A DNA stretch of 44,778 nt from Pseudolactococcus hodotermopsidis (GTDB lineage: Bacteria; Bacillota; Bacilli; Lactobacillales; Streptococcaceae): positions 1 through 44,778 of the forward strand of contig NZ_BLLI01000010.1 of NCBI RefSeq assembly GCF_011170085.1, given 5' to 3'. Below, piece after piece: positions 15,687-25,100 of this stretch; position 1 is the first letter of the stretch; every line of letters begins with the position of its first letter. Under the pieces are notes generated by a model, which was not told where the DNA came from, made no database searches, and saw only the letters and a list, made by a program, of their open reading frames with translations. The translations under genes and the position numbers were made by a program.

Positions 15687-18236
15687 ATGATAAAATGGTT
15701 TAAAGAACGCATTAAATATTTCAAATATATCTTTATCATGGCGGCTGTGGTGCTGGTTATGACGGAGTTATTTACGATTTCTAAGCATTTGTCGGGGCAG
15801 CAGCTGAGACAGATTTTTTCTGATATGCCATTATGGCAACCATTTGTGATTATTTTGCTTGGTTTACTTGCCATTTTACCGATGATTGGTTACGATTTGG
15901 TGCTGAATCGTTTGATTGATAATCAGCCGAAAAAACGTTTTTTGTTCGAGACGAGTTGGCTGATTAACACGATAAATAATTTGATTGGTTTTGGTGGTAT
16001 TTTTACGATTGGTTTTCGTTCGAGTATCTATGGCAAGGGAAAAGATAATAAGAAAGTCTTGAGTACGATTTCGCAGATTTTCCTCTTTTCTGGCGCTGGT
16101 TTGTCAATTTTTAGTCTTATTTCGTTGATTTTGTCGCTGAATGGTCAGCTGAATCATTTTGTGTCACAATATTGGATTTGGTTTTTGGGTGGCACTTGCT
16201 ATTTTCCCATTGTTTTAATTGCGACAAGTGTCAAGAAAGACGGCTTTTTAGGTGGTGTTGACCTAAAAAATAAGCTATTATTGCTTGTTATTTCGACTTT
16301 AGAATGGTTGGGTGTGCTATTATCATTTTGTGTTACTGGTGTTTTACTTGGGGTCAAAGTATCGTCGCTTGAAATTTCGGCTTTGTTTGTTGCGGCGATG
16401 ATTATTGGTGTTGTGTCAATGATTCCAGGGGCTTTAGGGAGTTTTGATGTCATGATGTTCCTAGGTCTCTCTCATCTTGGGATTGATTCGGAGATAATTG
16501 GCGCTTGGATTTTGCTTTTTCGTGTGGCATATTATTTTGTACCATTTATTATTGGTGTAATATTTGCTGTGAAAAATCTAGGTGGCTCATTTAATGCTAA
16601 ATATCATGATGTCCCACGTCATTTAATTGATGAAATTGGGCATAAGATTGCTTATTATTTGTTGTATTTATCAGGAATTTTACTTGTTTTGTCGGCAACG
16701 GTGCCTGAATTTTTCTCTAGTCTTAAATGGCTGAGTAAGATTAGTCCGTGGTCGGAGCATATTGTGGCAGAATTTCCTAAAGTTGTGTTGGGATTCTTGT
16801 TGATTGCAATGGGGCGTGCCTTGGCAAATAAGGTAGAGCGTGCTTTTTTACCAACGCTTATTTTGGAAATCATTGTGCTGATTTATATTATTTGGGATGA
16901 TTTTTCTTGGTATGGTATCTTATTTTATCTGCTTGTCTTACTTTTGACGGTTGTTACCAAGTCTCAACTTTATCGCAAACAGCTTGTTTTCTCATTGGAA
17001 TCGCTGGTTCGTGACGGTTTCATGTATTTTGTTTTGATTACAATTTATTTGGGAATTGGCGTTTATAATAGTCCGATTTCGATTTTTCATCCGCATAAAA
17101 AAATGGTGCATGAATTTTTGTTATTTCCCTCGTTTCGTGTCTGGTTGACTGGATTTATTGCGATTGTTGCTGTGATTGCGCTTGATTATGCCCTGATTCA
17201 TTACCTTAAAGGCACTAAAGAGACGGTTGGTGAAAAAGCGGATTATGCGCGTATTGCCAAGGTTCTCACGACTTATGGTGGCAATACGGAGAGTCAGCTT
17301 GTTTATTTGGGCGACAAGGATATGTTTATGTACCAAAATCAGGCAGGCGAGGACACCGTTTTTCTCCAGTTTGAAGCCTATCATGACAAGGTGGTTGTTA
17401 TGGGCGAACCGTCTGGGAAGCGGATAGATTTTAAGGATGCTTTGGCTTGTTTTGTCAAAACCTGTGATTTGTATGGTTATTCTCCTGTTTTTTATGAGGT
17501 CATGGAGCAAGAAACTTTAGCATTGCACGAGTATGGCTACAACTTTATCAAGGTTGGCGAGGAGGCACATGTGCATTTGGCGGACTTTACCTTGGAAGGC
17601 AAGAAACACAAGAATCATCGGGCGATTGTCAATCGTTTTGAGCGTGACGGTTATCGTTTGGAAATGCTTGAGACACCATTTTCTAAAGAAGTTTTAGCGG
17701 AAATGCGGCTGATTTCGGATGAATGGTTGAATGGTCGCAAGGAAATGGGCTTTTCACTAGGCTATTTTGATGAGGCTTATATCAGTCGTGCGCCTATTGC
17801 TGTGGTTAAAAATAATGATGAGAAAATTGTGGCGTTTGCAACGATTATGCACTCTTATACGCAAGAAGTGGTAACGATTGATTTGATGCGTTATTCATCT
17901 GAAGCACCGAGCGGTGTTATGGACTTTTTATTCTTATCCTTGTTTGCTCACTTACGAGAGGCTGGTTTTGCCGAGTTTGATTTGGGGATGGCGCCTTTGT
18001 CAAATGTTGGCATTTATCAGCAAAGTAATACTTATGAGCGAGTGGCAAACTTGATTTATCAGTTTGGTAATAAAATCTACTCATTTCAAGGTTTGCGTTC
18101 TTATAAGGATAAGTATGCGGATGCTTGGATACCGCGCTATATAGCCTATCCTAAAACAAATTATATTTTATTCGTTATTTTGGCTCTGCTGATGATTAAT
18201 AATAAACCTGTCGAGCTGGAAAATGATTCGCTGTAA
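15687..18236 (+). CDS. mprF: Phosphatidylglycerol lysyltransferase/flippase MprF
   Basis: 849 residues with the two-part MprF plan. The N-terminal half is a string of hydrophobic helices (residues about 15-510) forming the flippase, including GFGGIFTIGFRSSIYG and VSMIPGALGSFD, both typical of the family. The C-terminal third (about 535-820) is the soluble DUF2156/GNAT-like synthase that moves an amino acid from aminoacyl-tRNA to phosphatidylglycerol: FLQFEAYHDKVVVMGEPSG, FYEVMEQE, ISDEWLNGRKEMGFSLG, YSSEAPSGVMDFLF, FDLGMAPLSNVG. The added positive charge protects against cationic peptides. The ribosome site TTAGGAG lies inside the preceding hydrolase gene. A terminator follows directly. Confidence 0.95.
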   Translation: MIKWFKERIKYFKYIFIMAAVVLVMTELFTISKHLSGQQLRQIFSDMPLWQPFVIILLGLLAILPMIGYDLVLNRLIDNQPKKRFLFETSWLINTINNLIGFGGIFTIGFRSSIYGKGKDNKKVLSTISQIFLFSGAGLSIFSLISLILSLNGQLNHFVSQYWIWFLGGTCYFPIVLIATSVKKDGFLGGVDLKNKLLLLVISTLEWLGVLLSFCVTGVLLGVKVSSLEISALFVAAMIIGVVSMIPGALGSFDVMMFLGLSHLGIDSEIIGAWILLFRVAYYFVPFIIGVIFAVKNLGGSFNAKYHDVPRHLIDEIGHKIAYYLLYLSGILLVLSATVPEFFSSLKWLSKISPWSEHIVAEFPKVVLGFLLIAMGRALANKVERAFLPTLILEIIVLIYIIWDDFSWYGILFYLLVLLLTVVTKSQLYRKQLVFSLESLVRDGFMYFVLITIYLGIGVYNSPISIFHPHKKMVHEFLLFPSFRVWLTGFIAIVAVIALDYALIHYLKGTKETVGEKADYARIAKVLTTYGGNTESQLVYLGDKDMFMYQNQAGEDTVFLQFEAYHDKVVVMGEPSGKRIDFKDALACFVKTCDLYGYSPVFYEVMEQETLALHEYGYNFIKVGEEAHVHLADFTLEGKKHKNHRAIVNRFERDGYRLEMLETPFSKEVLAEMRLISDEWLNGRKEMGFSLGYFDEAYISRAPIAVVKNNDEKIVAFATIMHSYTQEVVTIDLMRYSSEAPSGVMDFLFLSLFAHLREAGFAEFDLGMAPLSNVGIYQQSNTYERVANLIYQFGNKIYSFQGLRSYKDKYADAWIPRYIAYPKTNYILFVILALLMINNKPVELENDSL

Positions 18237-18250
18237 ACAATGACTCTTGA

Positions 18251-18278
18251 GTGGAGATTGGAAAATCTCCGCTTTTTT
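18251..18278 (+). terminator. Terminator after mprF
   Basis: GGAGATT (18253-18259) pairs with AATCTCC (18264-18270), followed by GC and six T's. Confidence 0.85.
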
Positions 18279-18319
18279 GAATAAAAATTATTTTTATTGA
18301 AATAATATGCGTAAAATGC

Positions 18320-18352
18320 TTGACTTATCCCCTAATTAGTGTATAATTATAC
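18320..18352 (+). promoter_or_regulatory. Promoter with palindromic -10 (second solute-binding protein)
   Basis: TTGACT 18320-18325, 16-base spacer, TATAAT 18342-18347 inside the palindrome GTATAATTATAC (18341-18352). Spacing and palindrome are identical to those at 14006-14038; a TAAATATAC word follows in both leaders. Confidence 0.75.
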
Positions 18353-18388
18353 CTATAAACTAATAAATATACTAAAAAAGGGAGTGTT

Positions 18389-19210
18389 ATGAAGATGAAA
18401 AAGATAATTTTAGGGCTTGTTACTGCCTTTTCAATTTTGACTTTAAGTGCCTGTGGTTCGGATAAAAAGGCAACTGTTGACAAGTATTTGGATAAAATTA
18501 AGGATAAGGGAACTTTAACGGTTGCTATGAATCCTGAATTTGCACCGTTTGAGTTTCAAGTGATTCAAGAGGGTAAAAATAAAATTGTTGGTTCTGATGT
18601 TGATTTGGCAAATGAGATTGGCAAAGCCTTGGGTGTTAAGGTTAAGTTTGAGGCGATGGACTTTAACAATGTGCTGGCTGCTGTTCAATCTGGAAAAGCA
18701 GATATTGCGATTTCTGGCATTTCAGTAACTGCTGAACGTCAAAAAAACTATGACTTCACGACACCTTACTACATTGCCAAAAATGTTATGATTGTCAAAA
18801 AATCTGAACTTGCAAGCTACAAAACGGTAGCTGATTTCAAGGGGAAAAAGGTTGCAGCGCAAAAAGGTACAGTGCAGGAGACGGTTGTTAAAGAACAAGT
18901 TAAGCAGGCAGATTTAGTGAGCTTAACAAAGAATGGGCAGATGATTAACGAGCTGAAAAATGGGACAGTTTCGGGTGTTGTTCTTGAAGAACCGATTGCT
19001 AAGGCTTATGTGGCGGCAAATTCTGATTTGGCTATTTCTGAGACAATTGGCTTTGAATCGTCAGAATCTGACAGCTATGCGATTGCTTTGCCGAAAAACT
19101 CGGGAAATCTAAAAAAAGAAATTGATAAAGTTATCGACAAACTCAAAGCTGAAGGGAAAATTGAGACATTTGTTTCCGATAATTTTGATTTGTCACAAAA
19201 AGCTAAATAA
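18389..19210 (+). CDS. Amino acid ABC transporter substrate-binding lipoprotein (second copy)
   Basis: 273 residues, paralogue of the protein at 14073-14885. Lipobox LSAC ends the signal peptide; the binding-protein body has GTLTVAMNPEFAPFEF, GSDVDLANEIGKALG, EAMDFNNVLAAVQSGKADIA and GTVSGVVLEEPIAKAYVAA, nearly the same as the first copy. GGGAG lies four bases before ATG 18389; a second in-frame ATG at 18395 has better spacing, so the true start may be two codons later. Single gene with its own promoter and terminator; no transporter membrane or ATPase genes in the window. The pair probably arose by duplication, promoter included, and may differ in ligand. Confidence 0.92.
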   Translation: MKMKKIILGLVTAFSILTLSACGSDKKATVDKYLDKIKDKGTLTVAMNPEFAPFEFQVIQEGKNKIVGSDVDLANEIGKALGVKVKFEAMDFNNVLAAVQSGKADIAISGISVTAERQKNYDFTTPYYIAKNVMIVKKSELASYKTVADFKGKKVAAQKGTVQETVVKEQVKQADLVSLTKNGQMINELKNGTVSGVVLEEPIAKAYVAANSDLAISETIGFESSESDSYAIALPKNSGNLKKEIDKVIDKLKAEGKIETFVSDNFDLSQKAK

Positions 19211-19224
19211 AACCGAACATTTTC

Positions 19225-19254
19225 AAAAAAATCAGTAAAAATGCTGATTTTTTT
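19225..19254 (+). terminator. Terminator after second solute-binding protein
   Basis: AAAAAATCAG and CTGATTTTTTT form a stem around TAAAAATG with the T tract in the descending arm; the A-rich ascending arm could also serve the opposite strand. Confidence 0.8.
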
Positions 19255-19274
19255 GTGTATAATGATTCTCAATA

Positions 19275-19283
19275 TGATATAAT
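19275..19283 (+). promoter_or_regulatory. Extended -10 promoter of serC operon
   Basis: TGATATAAT (TATAAT 19278-19283), with no good -35. It leaves a leader of roughly 75 bases before serC; I see no recognisable riboswitch in it. Confidence 0.5.
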
Positions 19284-19364
19284 AGGATAAATATTTAGTA
19301 AATTCTAAATGTTAGGGTAACTTTTGATAAGTTTGCCGACTAAAAAACTCGGAGGTTTCACAAA

Positions 19365-20462
19365 ATGACAGTTTACAATTTTTCAGCAGGACCAGCAGTC
19401 TTGCCAAAACCTGTGCTTGAAATGGCGCAAAAAGAGATGCTTGACTACCGCGGCAGTGGCATGAGTGTGATGGAGCTGTCCCACCGCTCCTCCGAGTTTG
19501 ACGAAATCATAAAGGCAGCTGAATTGCGTTTGCGTGAGCTGATGGCGATTCCCGACAACTATAAAGTCCTTTTCTTGCAAGGTGGCGCGTCACTCCAATT
19601 TTCAATGATTCCTTTGAATTTGGCGAAAAAAAGTAAAAAAGCCTACTATATTGTTGGCGGTTCATGGGGCAAAAAAGCTTATACGGAGGCGGTTAAACTC
19701 TCGAAAACGATTGACTTTGACCCGCAGCTTTTGGCATCTTCGGAGGACACTGTTTACAACCATATTCCGACATTTGACTCAAAAACGATTGACAAAGAGG
19801 CGGCTTATGTGCATTTGACGACGAATAACACCATTGAGGGAACAACGATTTATGACTTGCCAGATACAAATGGTGTGCCGATTGTTGCCGATATGAGTTC
19901 AAATATTCTTGCTGTTCGTTATCGTGTCGCTGATTTTGGGATGATTTATGCAGGCGCACAAAAAAATATTGGTCCTGCTGGTGTGACGATTGTTATCATT
20001 CGCGATGATTTGCTAAATGACACACCTGTTTTGTCTAGCATGCTTGATTATCGGATTCAAGCGGATAATGGCTCGCTTTATAACACACCGCCAACTTATG
20101 GCATTTATATCGCACGTTTGGTCTTTGACTACGTGGCAAGTCTTGGTGGCGTTGATGCTATGGAGACGAAAAATGTTGAAAAGGCGACGTTACTTTACGA
20201 TTTCATTGACAAGTCGGAATTTTATTCAAACCCTGTTTCAGTCAAGGCTGATCGGAGTATTTGTAATATCCCATTTGTCACACCGTCTGATGAGTTGGAC
20301 AAATTGTTCAATAAAGAGGCACTTGAGCATGATTTCAAAAATATCAAGGGTCATCGTTCTGTTGGTGGCATGCGTGCCAGTATTTACAATGCCTTTCCAC
20401 TCGAAGGGGTGCAGGAGCTGGTTGCGTTTATGAAAGCATTTGAAGAAAGAAATAAAGGATAA
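19365..20462 (+). CDS. serC: Phosphoserine aminotransferase
   Basis: 365 residues, class V aminotransferase fold. It converts 3-phosphohydroxypyruvate and glutamate to phosphoserine in serine synthesis (PLP enzyme). Seen: N-terminal [36 protein letters not shown], and the PLP lysine in [10 protein letters not shown] near residue 195; the C-terminal block [18 protein letters not shown] is also typical. Ribosome site CGGAGG precedes ATG 19365. serA starts six bases after the stop, so the two form an operon. The third gene of the pathway, serB, is not here. Confidence 0.97.
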   Translation: MTVYNFSAGPAVLPKPVLEMAQKEMLDYRGSGMSVMELSHRSSEFDEIIKAAELRLRELMAIPDNYKVLFLQGGASLQFSMIPLNLAKKSKKAYYIVGGSWGKKAYTEAVKLSKTIDFDPQLLASSEDTVYNHIPTFDSKTIDKEAAYVHLTTNNTIEGTTIYDLPDTNGVPIVADMSSNILAVRYRVADFGMIYAGAQKNIGPAGVTIVIIRDDLLNDTPVLSSMLDYRIQADNGSLYNTPPTYGIYIARLVFDYVASLGGVDAMETKNVEKATLLYDFIDKSEFYSNPVSVKADRSICNIPFVTPSDELDKLFNKEALEHDFKNIKGHRSVGGMRASIYNAFPLEGVQELVAFMKAFEERNKG

Positions 20463-20468
20463 AAAATA

Positions 20469-21644
20469 ATGGTTTATACAGTTAAAACATATAACAATAT
20501 CAATAAAATTGGTTTGCGTGAGCTTGGCAATCGTTTTCAAGTTGACGGCGACCACAAGGATAATCCAGATGCCTATATTATTCGCTCGGAAAATCTTCAC
20601 GGGACTCAATTGCCAGAAAATCTCAAAGCGATTGCGCGCGCAGGTGCTGGGACAAATAATATCCCGATTGATGAGGCAACTGATCAAGGAATTGTCGTTT
20701 TCAATACGCCTGGTGCCAATGCTAATGCCGTGAAAGAGGCGGTAATTGCATCAACACTTTTGAGTGCGCGTGATTATATCGCTGCTAATAAATGGGTCAA
20801 TACCTTGACTGGCGATGATGTGCCAAAACAAGTTGAGGCTGGTAAGAAACAATTTGCGGGGAGTGAAATTACTGGGAAAACTTTCGGTGTTATCGGTCTT
20901 GGCGCAATTGGCGGGCGAATCGCTAATGATGCTTATCGTTTGGGTATGAAAGTTTACGGTTACGACCCTTACGTGTCAATTGAAACCGCTTGGAATATTT
21001 CGAGCCATGTACGCCGTGTCAATGATATTAAGGAAATTTTCACGCATTGTGATTATATTACGATTCATGTGCCATTGACTGACGAAACAAAAGCGACTTT
21101 TGATAGTAAAGCCTTTGATTTGATGGGCAAAGATGTGACGATTATCAACTTTGCGCGTGGTGAATTGGTTGATAATGCAGCGCTTTTTGATGCGATTGAG
21201 ACAGGTGTTGTCAAACGTTATATTACCGATTTTGGGACGGAAGACTTGCTCAACAAAGACAAAATCACTGTCTTACCCCACGTTGGTGGCTCGACTGAGG
21301 AGGCTGAGTTGAACTGCGCGATTATGGCTGGACAAACGATTCGGCGTTTTATGACAACAGGTGAAATCATTAATTCGGTCAATTTCCCTAATGTCAAACA
21401 GGCTTTGACAACACCGTTTCGGATTACGTTGATTAACAAAAATGTGCCAAATATCGTGGCAGGTATTTCAACACGTGTGTCTGAATCTGGGATTAACATT
21501 TCAAATATTATCAATCGCTCAAAAGGCGACCATGCTTATACCTTGCTTGATTTGGATGAGACTGATGGTGCTAAGGTTCAAGCGCTTGCTGATGAATTTG
21601 ACAAATCTGAGAACATTGTCAAGGTGCGGGTAATCCAAAAATGA
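20469..21644 (+). CDS. serA: D-3-phosphoglycerate dehydrogenase
   Basis: 391 residues. It oxidises 3-phosphoglycerate with NAD to 3-phosphohydroxypyruvate, the first step of serine synthesis. Seen: substrate region RAGAGTNNIPIDEA, Rossmann loop VIGLGAIGGRIANDA, catalytic Arg in NFARGELVDN, Glu in the DFGTEDLL region and His in LPHVGGSTEEAE; a C-terminal ACT domain (about 318-391) offers a place for serine feedback. Ribosome site AAAGGA. The last codons overlap the next gene by four bases. Confidence 0.97.
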   Translation: MVYTVKTYNNINKIGLRELGNRFQVDGDHKDNPDAYIIRSENLHGTQLPENLKAIARAGAGTNNIPIDEATDQGIVVFNTPGANANAVKEAVIASTLLSARDYIAANKWVNTLTGDDVPKQVEAGKKQFAGSEITGKTFGVIGLGAIGGRIANDAYRLGMKVYGYDPYVSIETAWNISSHVRRVNDIKEIFTHCDYITIHVPLTDETKATFDSKAFDLMGKDVTIINFARGELVDNAALFDAIETGVVKRYITDFGTEDLLNKDKITVLPHVGGSTEEAELNCAIMAGQTIRRFMTTGEIINSVNFPNVKQALTTPFRITLINKNVPNIVAGISTRVSESGINISNIINRSKGDHAYTLLDLDETDGAKVQALADEFDKSENIVKVRVIQK

Positions 21645-22000
21645 CGAAAACATTTTACTGGTATCCTAAGTGTTCGACCTGTCGGAAAGCCTTAAGTGAG
21701 CTTGAAGCGTTGCAGGTTAATGTTGACAAGATTGACTTGAAGACGGCGCCGCCAAAGGCGGATTTGATTTTGTCGTGGCTTGAAACCTCTGGTTTTGACA
21801 AACGGAAGTTTTTTAATACGTCTGGTATGCGCTATCGTGATTTGGGTTTGAAAGATAAGATTGATAAAATGTCTTTGCTTGAGGCGGCAGATTTGCTTGC
21901 AAGTGATGGCATGTTGATTAAGCGACCGATATTGCTTGATGAGACTGGAAAAGTCTTGCAGATTGGCTATCGGGCGACTTATGCTAGTCTAAGTTTATGA
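21641..22000 (+). CDS. Arsenate reductase/Spx family thioredoxin-fold protein
   Basis: 119 residues of the ArsC/Spx/YffB family. The N-terminal redox motif is CSTC (Cys10 and Cys13) in WYPKCSTCRKAL; the family block TSGMRYRDLGLKDKI and the late KRPILLDETGKVL with its conserved Arg are also present. It starts in an ATGA-type four-base overlap with serA, so it is translated from the serC-serA message. It is shorter and less basic than Spx, so I do not call it a transcription regulator; a thiol reductase role is more likely. Confidence 0.85.
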   Translation: MTKTFYWYPKCSTCRKALSELEALQVNVDKIDLKTAPPKADLILSWLETSGFDKRKFFNTSGMRYRDLGLKDKIDKMSLLEAADLLASDGMLIKRPILLDETGKVLQIGYRATYASLSL

Positions 22001-22007
22001 GAAAAGT

Positions 22008-22030
22008 CTTGCTTATGGCAAGCTTTTTTT
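22008..22030 (+). terminator. Terminator after serC-serA operon
   Basis: CTTGC (22008-22012) pairs with GCAAG (22018-22022), followed by seven T's. Confidence 0.8.
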
Positions 22031-22164
22031 GTCATTTAATTATCTGACAATTAGAGAAAAATAACAAAGTCCCGAAATCGAAACTTATTTTTTTCACTTA
22101 GTATAAAAGCGTATAATAGTCTTATAACACTGTATTTTATTTTAAGAGGAAATCGAGGTAAATG

Positions 22165-25100
22165 ATGAAGAAAATTACTTTTAGTAATTTATTGCACCAG
22201 AACCAAGAACCCGAAAAGTCCCATTATAGGATGTGGAAATCGGGTAAACAATGGTTATTTGGTACAATGACTACCGTTGCAACGCTTACGAGCGTTGGCA
22301 TGGTATCGAATGTTGTCGCAGATCATACTGGTCTAAAGTTTTCTTTTGCGACCGAGACAGTGTCAGCTGATGTTTTAGAGGATTATGAGTCTGCTAAAGT
22401 GGATTACGAGGCAGATTTAAAGGCTTATGACAGTGCTAAAGCTAAGTATGAATCTGAAGCTAACCGTCTTTCTGCTTTGATTGCTGAAAAAAAAGCTGAG
22501 ATTGACAATCATAAACAGGCTGTTTCAGATTATGCTGAGATAGTTGCTGCTTATGATAAACTTAAATCAGACTTTTCAGCTAAATCTAAGGCTTATCAAG
22601 CTAAGTTTGATAAGTATGAAAATGTTGATAAAACAGCATTTCTAAAGATTAAGTCGGCATATGAAAAGCATAAGTCTGAGTATGAAACAACGAAAGTTGC
22701 TTTTGATACAGAAAAAAAAGTCTACGACGACTTGAAAGATGCTGCGAAATCTAAGACGAAAACTTATGATGACTTGAAAACAGCCTTTTTGAGTAGTAAG
22801 CAAGATTATGCGAAAAAGTTAGCTGCCTACAATTCGGATAAGGCTAAGTTTGAAGAGATTAAAGAAATCTATGCAGATGTTTTGACAGAGTATAATCTTG
22901 AAAAAGCGACTTATGACAAGATTGCAGCAGAGTTTGATGAAGTCAAAAAGTCTGATGCGAGTTATGCTGATAAAAAGGCAGCCTTAGCGATAGCTGATGA
23001 AGAATTTGCTAAAACTAAAGCCAAGTATGACGAGACTTTAAAAACTTATAATGCTACTAAAACGGCGTATGATAAGCATACTGAGGCTTTTAAGGTCATT
23101 GAAAAGACCCATAAAGACTTGGGGATAGACTTTACTAAGGCAGCGGGTGCTTACAAAGAAGCACAAGATGCAATAGTAGAAGCTAAGGCTAAGTATACTG
23201 AACTTGAAGTTAAGTTAAAACCTTTACTTGCGGATTATCAGGAGCTTGCTAAAGAATATCAAGCAGCAGATAAAGCCTTTAAGGCTTTGTCAACTGATTA
23301 TCAGACTCTGAAAAAAGAGTATGAGCAGTTAGTCAAGGATTTTGAAGCAGCTAAAGGACAATATCAGCTTGCACTTGGTAAAAAAGAAGAAATTAACATC
23401 AGTGCTGATGCGATTAACACCTTGAAGAGCGAAGTAGATACCTTGCAAAAGCAGAAAAGTGCGCTTGACGTAGCGTTAGGCTCTTTGGAGCTTGAGCATA
23501 AAGAGTTATTAGCTAAGAAAACGGCATTAGAACAGGCTCAGATTAAACCTAGTGCTGATTATGAAGTCGCTAGGAGTGCTGCAGCTAAGGCATTAGCTGA
23601 ATTGGATGATAAAAGTAGTAAACTTAGTACTTTTGTCAATTCTTTTGACCAAGCAACTTCAAGAGAACAGTATAATAGTGTCTTTAAGCCAACACTTCAG
23701 ACGCTTCAGAATGATTTGAAGGCCGCCATTAACTCAGCTGAACCAGTGTTCACTGCTTATAAAACAGCATTTGATGCTTATGTTAAAATTGGTGGTGTGC
23801 CTAGTGCTGATACAGCTTTTGCGATAGAACCAGGAACACAACCTTATCGTGAAAGTGTTGTGATGGTTGATAATATCGTTGACCAAATGGTTAGCTACTA
23901 TAACTTGAAAGATGCAGTTGATGAGTTCCGAAGAAAGAAAGACGAGTATAATCAAAAGATTTCACTTGTCTCTCTTGAAAATGAAGATGCTAGCGTCTAT
24001 ATGGATTATCTCAATATGACTCCAGAAGAATGGGTTTATCTGGAAGGTAAGGATGGTTTAGTAGGAAGTCAGTATCTTAATGTTTTGGAAGAGTGGAAGT
24101 CAGATATGACTTCAAAGCTCTCAGAGTTAGAAAAAGCGTTTTATCCTAAGTGGCTAAAAGCCAATGAAGAATTTGCGATTGAATTGGCGAATTTAGAAAA
24201 AGCGGTACGTGAATACAATGGAGAAGTAGAAGCTAATGATATTCCTGGTGTACCTTCTGTAAATCTCCCTAGTAAATGGGGCTTTGAGGCTATCCGAGAT
24301 ACAATTTCTTTAACTCCGGGAAATTTTGATAGGATAATTGCTTATAATTATAAGGTAGCTTATGACAAATATCAAAACTACCTTGATAGTATGCAACCAG
24401 GTGAACTTGAAGTTGCGACAGTTGGAGAAATGTATCTCAATGGTAACTGGGAATTTGCTAATAACAAATGGACAGCATTACCGCCTACTATAGGAGATTC
24501 TTCAGATCCGATTATTAAATTTAGTTTCGACATTGCTAAAAATACCATGAATTTGGTTACGCCTCCAGACTTGAGAGTTAGTGACGTCCCTCCTGCAACT
24601 GGTGTTCCAATGCCAGTCTTGGAAGAGGCGAAATATGCTAAAGAGCCTGAGGCGATGAAATTTGAAGTTGAGATACCAACTGAGCAAAAAGAGAATGTGA
24701 AAGAGGCTGTTGCAGTGAGTTTAGATGTTTTAGATGAACTTACGCCTATCATAAATGATACGGTAGCGCCTGAGAAACTTGAGTTTACCACACCACCTCC
24801 TGTGGTTGTTGTGGAAGTTGAGGAAGAATTAGATTCTGAATCTGAGTATTATTCAGATTCAACATTTGATTCCGACTCAGAATTTGACTCAGATTCGGAA
24901 TTTGATTCAGATTCACTATTTGACTCTGACTCAGCGTTTGATTCAGATTCGGAATATGATTCTGATTCAGCGTTTGATTCAGATTCAGAATATGACTCTG
25001 ATTCAGCGTTTGATTCGGATTCGGAATATGATTCTGATTCAGCGTTTGATTCGGATTCGGAGTATGACTCCGATTCATTATTTGACTCGGATGCGTTGTT

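Noticed and set aside
19284-19364. Riboswitch in the serC leader
   Set aside because: The leader is short and no conserved riboswitch core is visible.
21641-22000. Calling the ArsC/Spx-like protein Spx
   Set aside because: It lacks the overall size and features of Spx and sits in a serine operon; a generic family call is safer.
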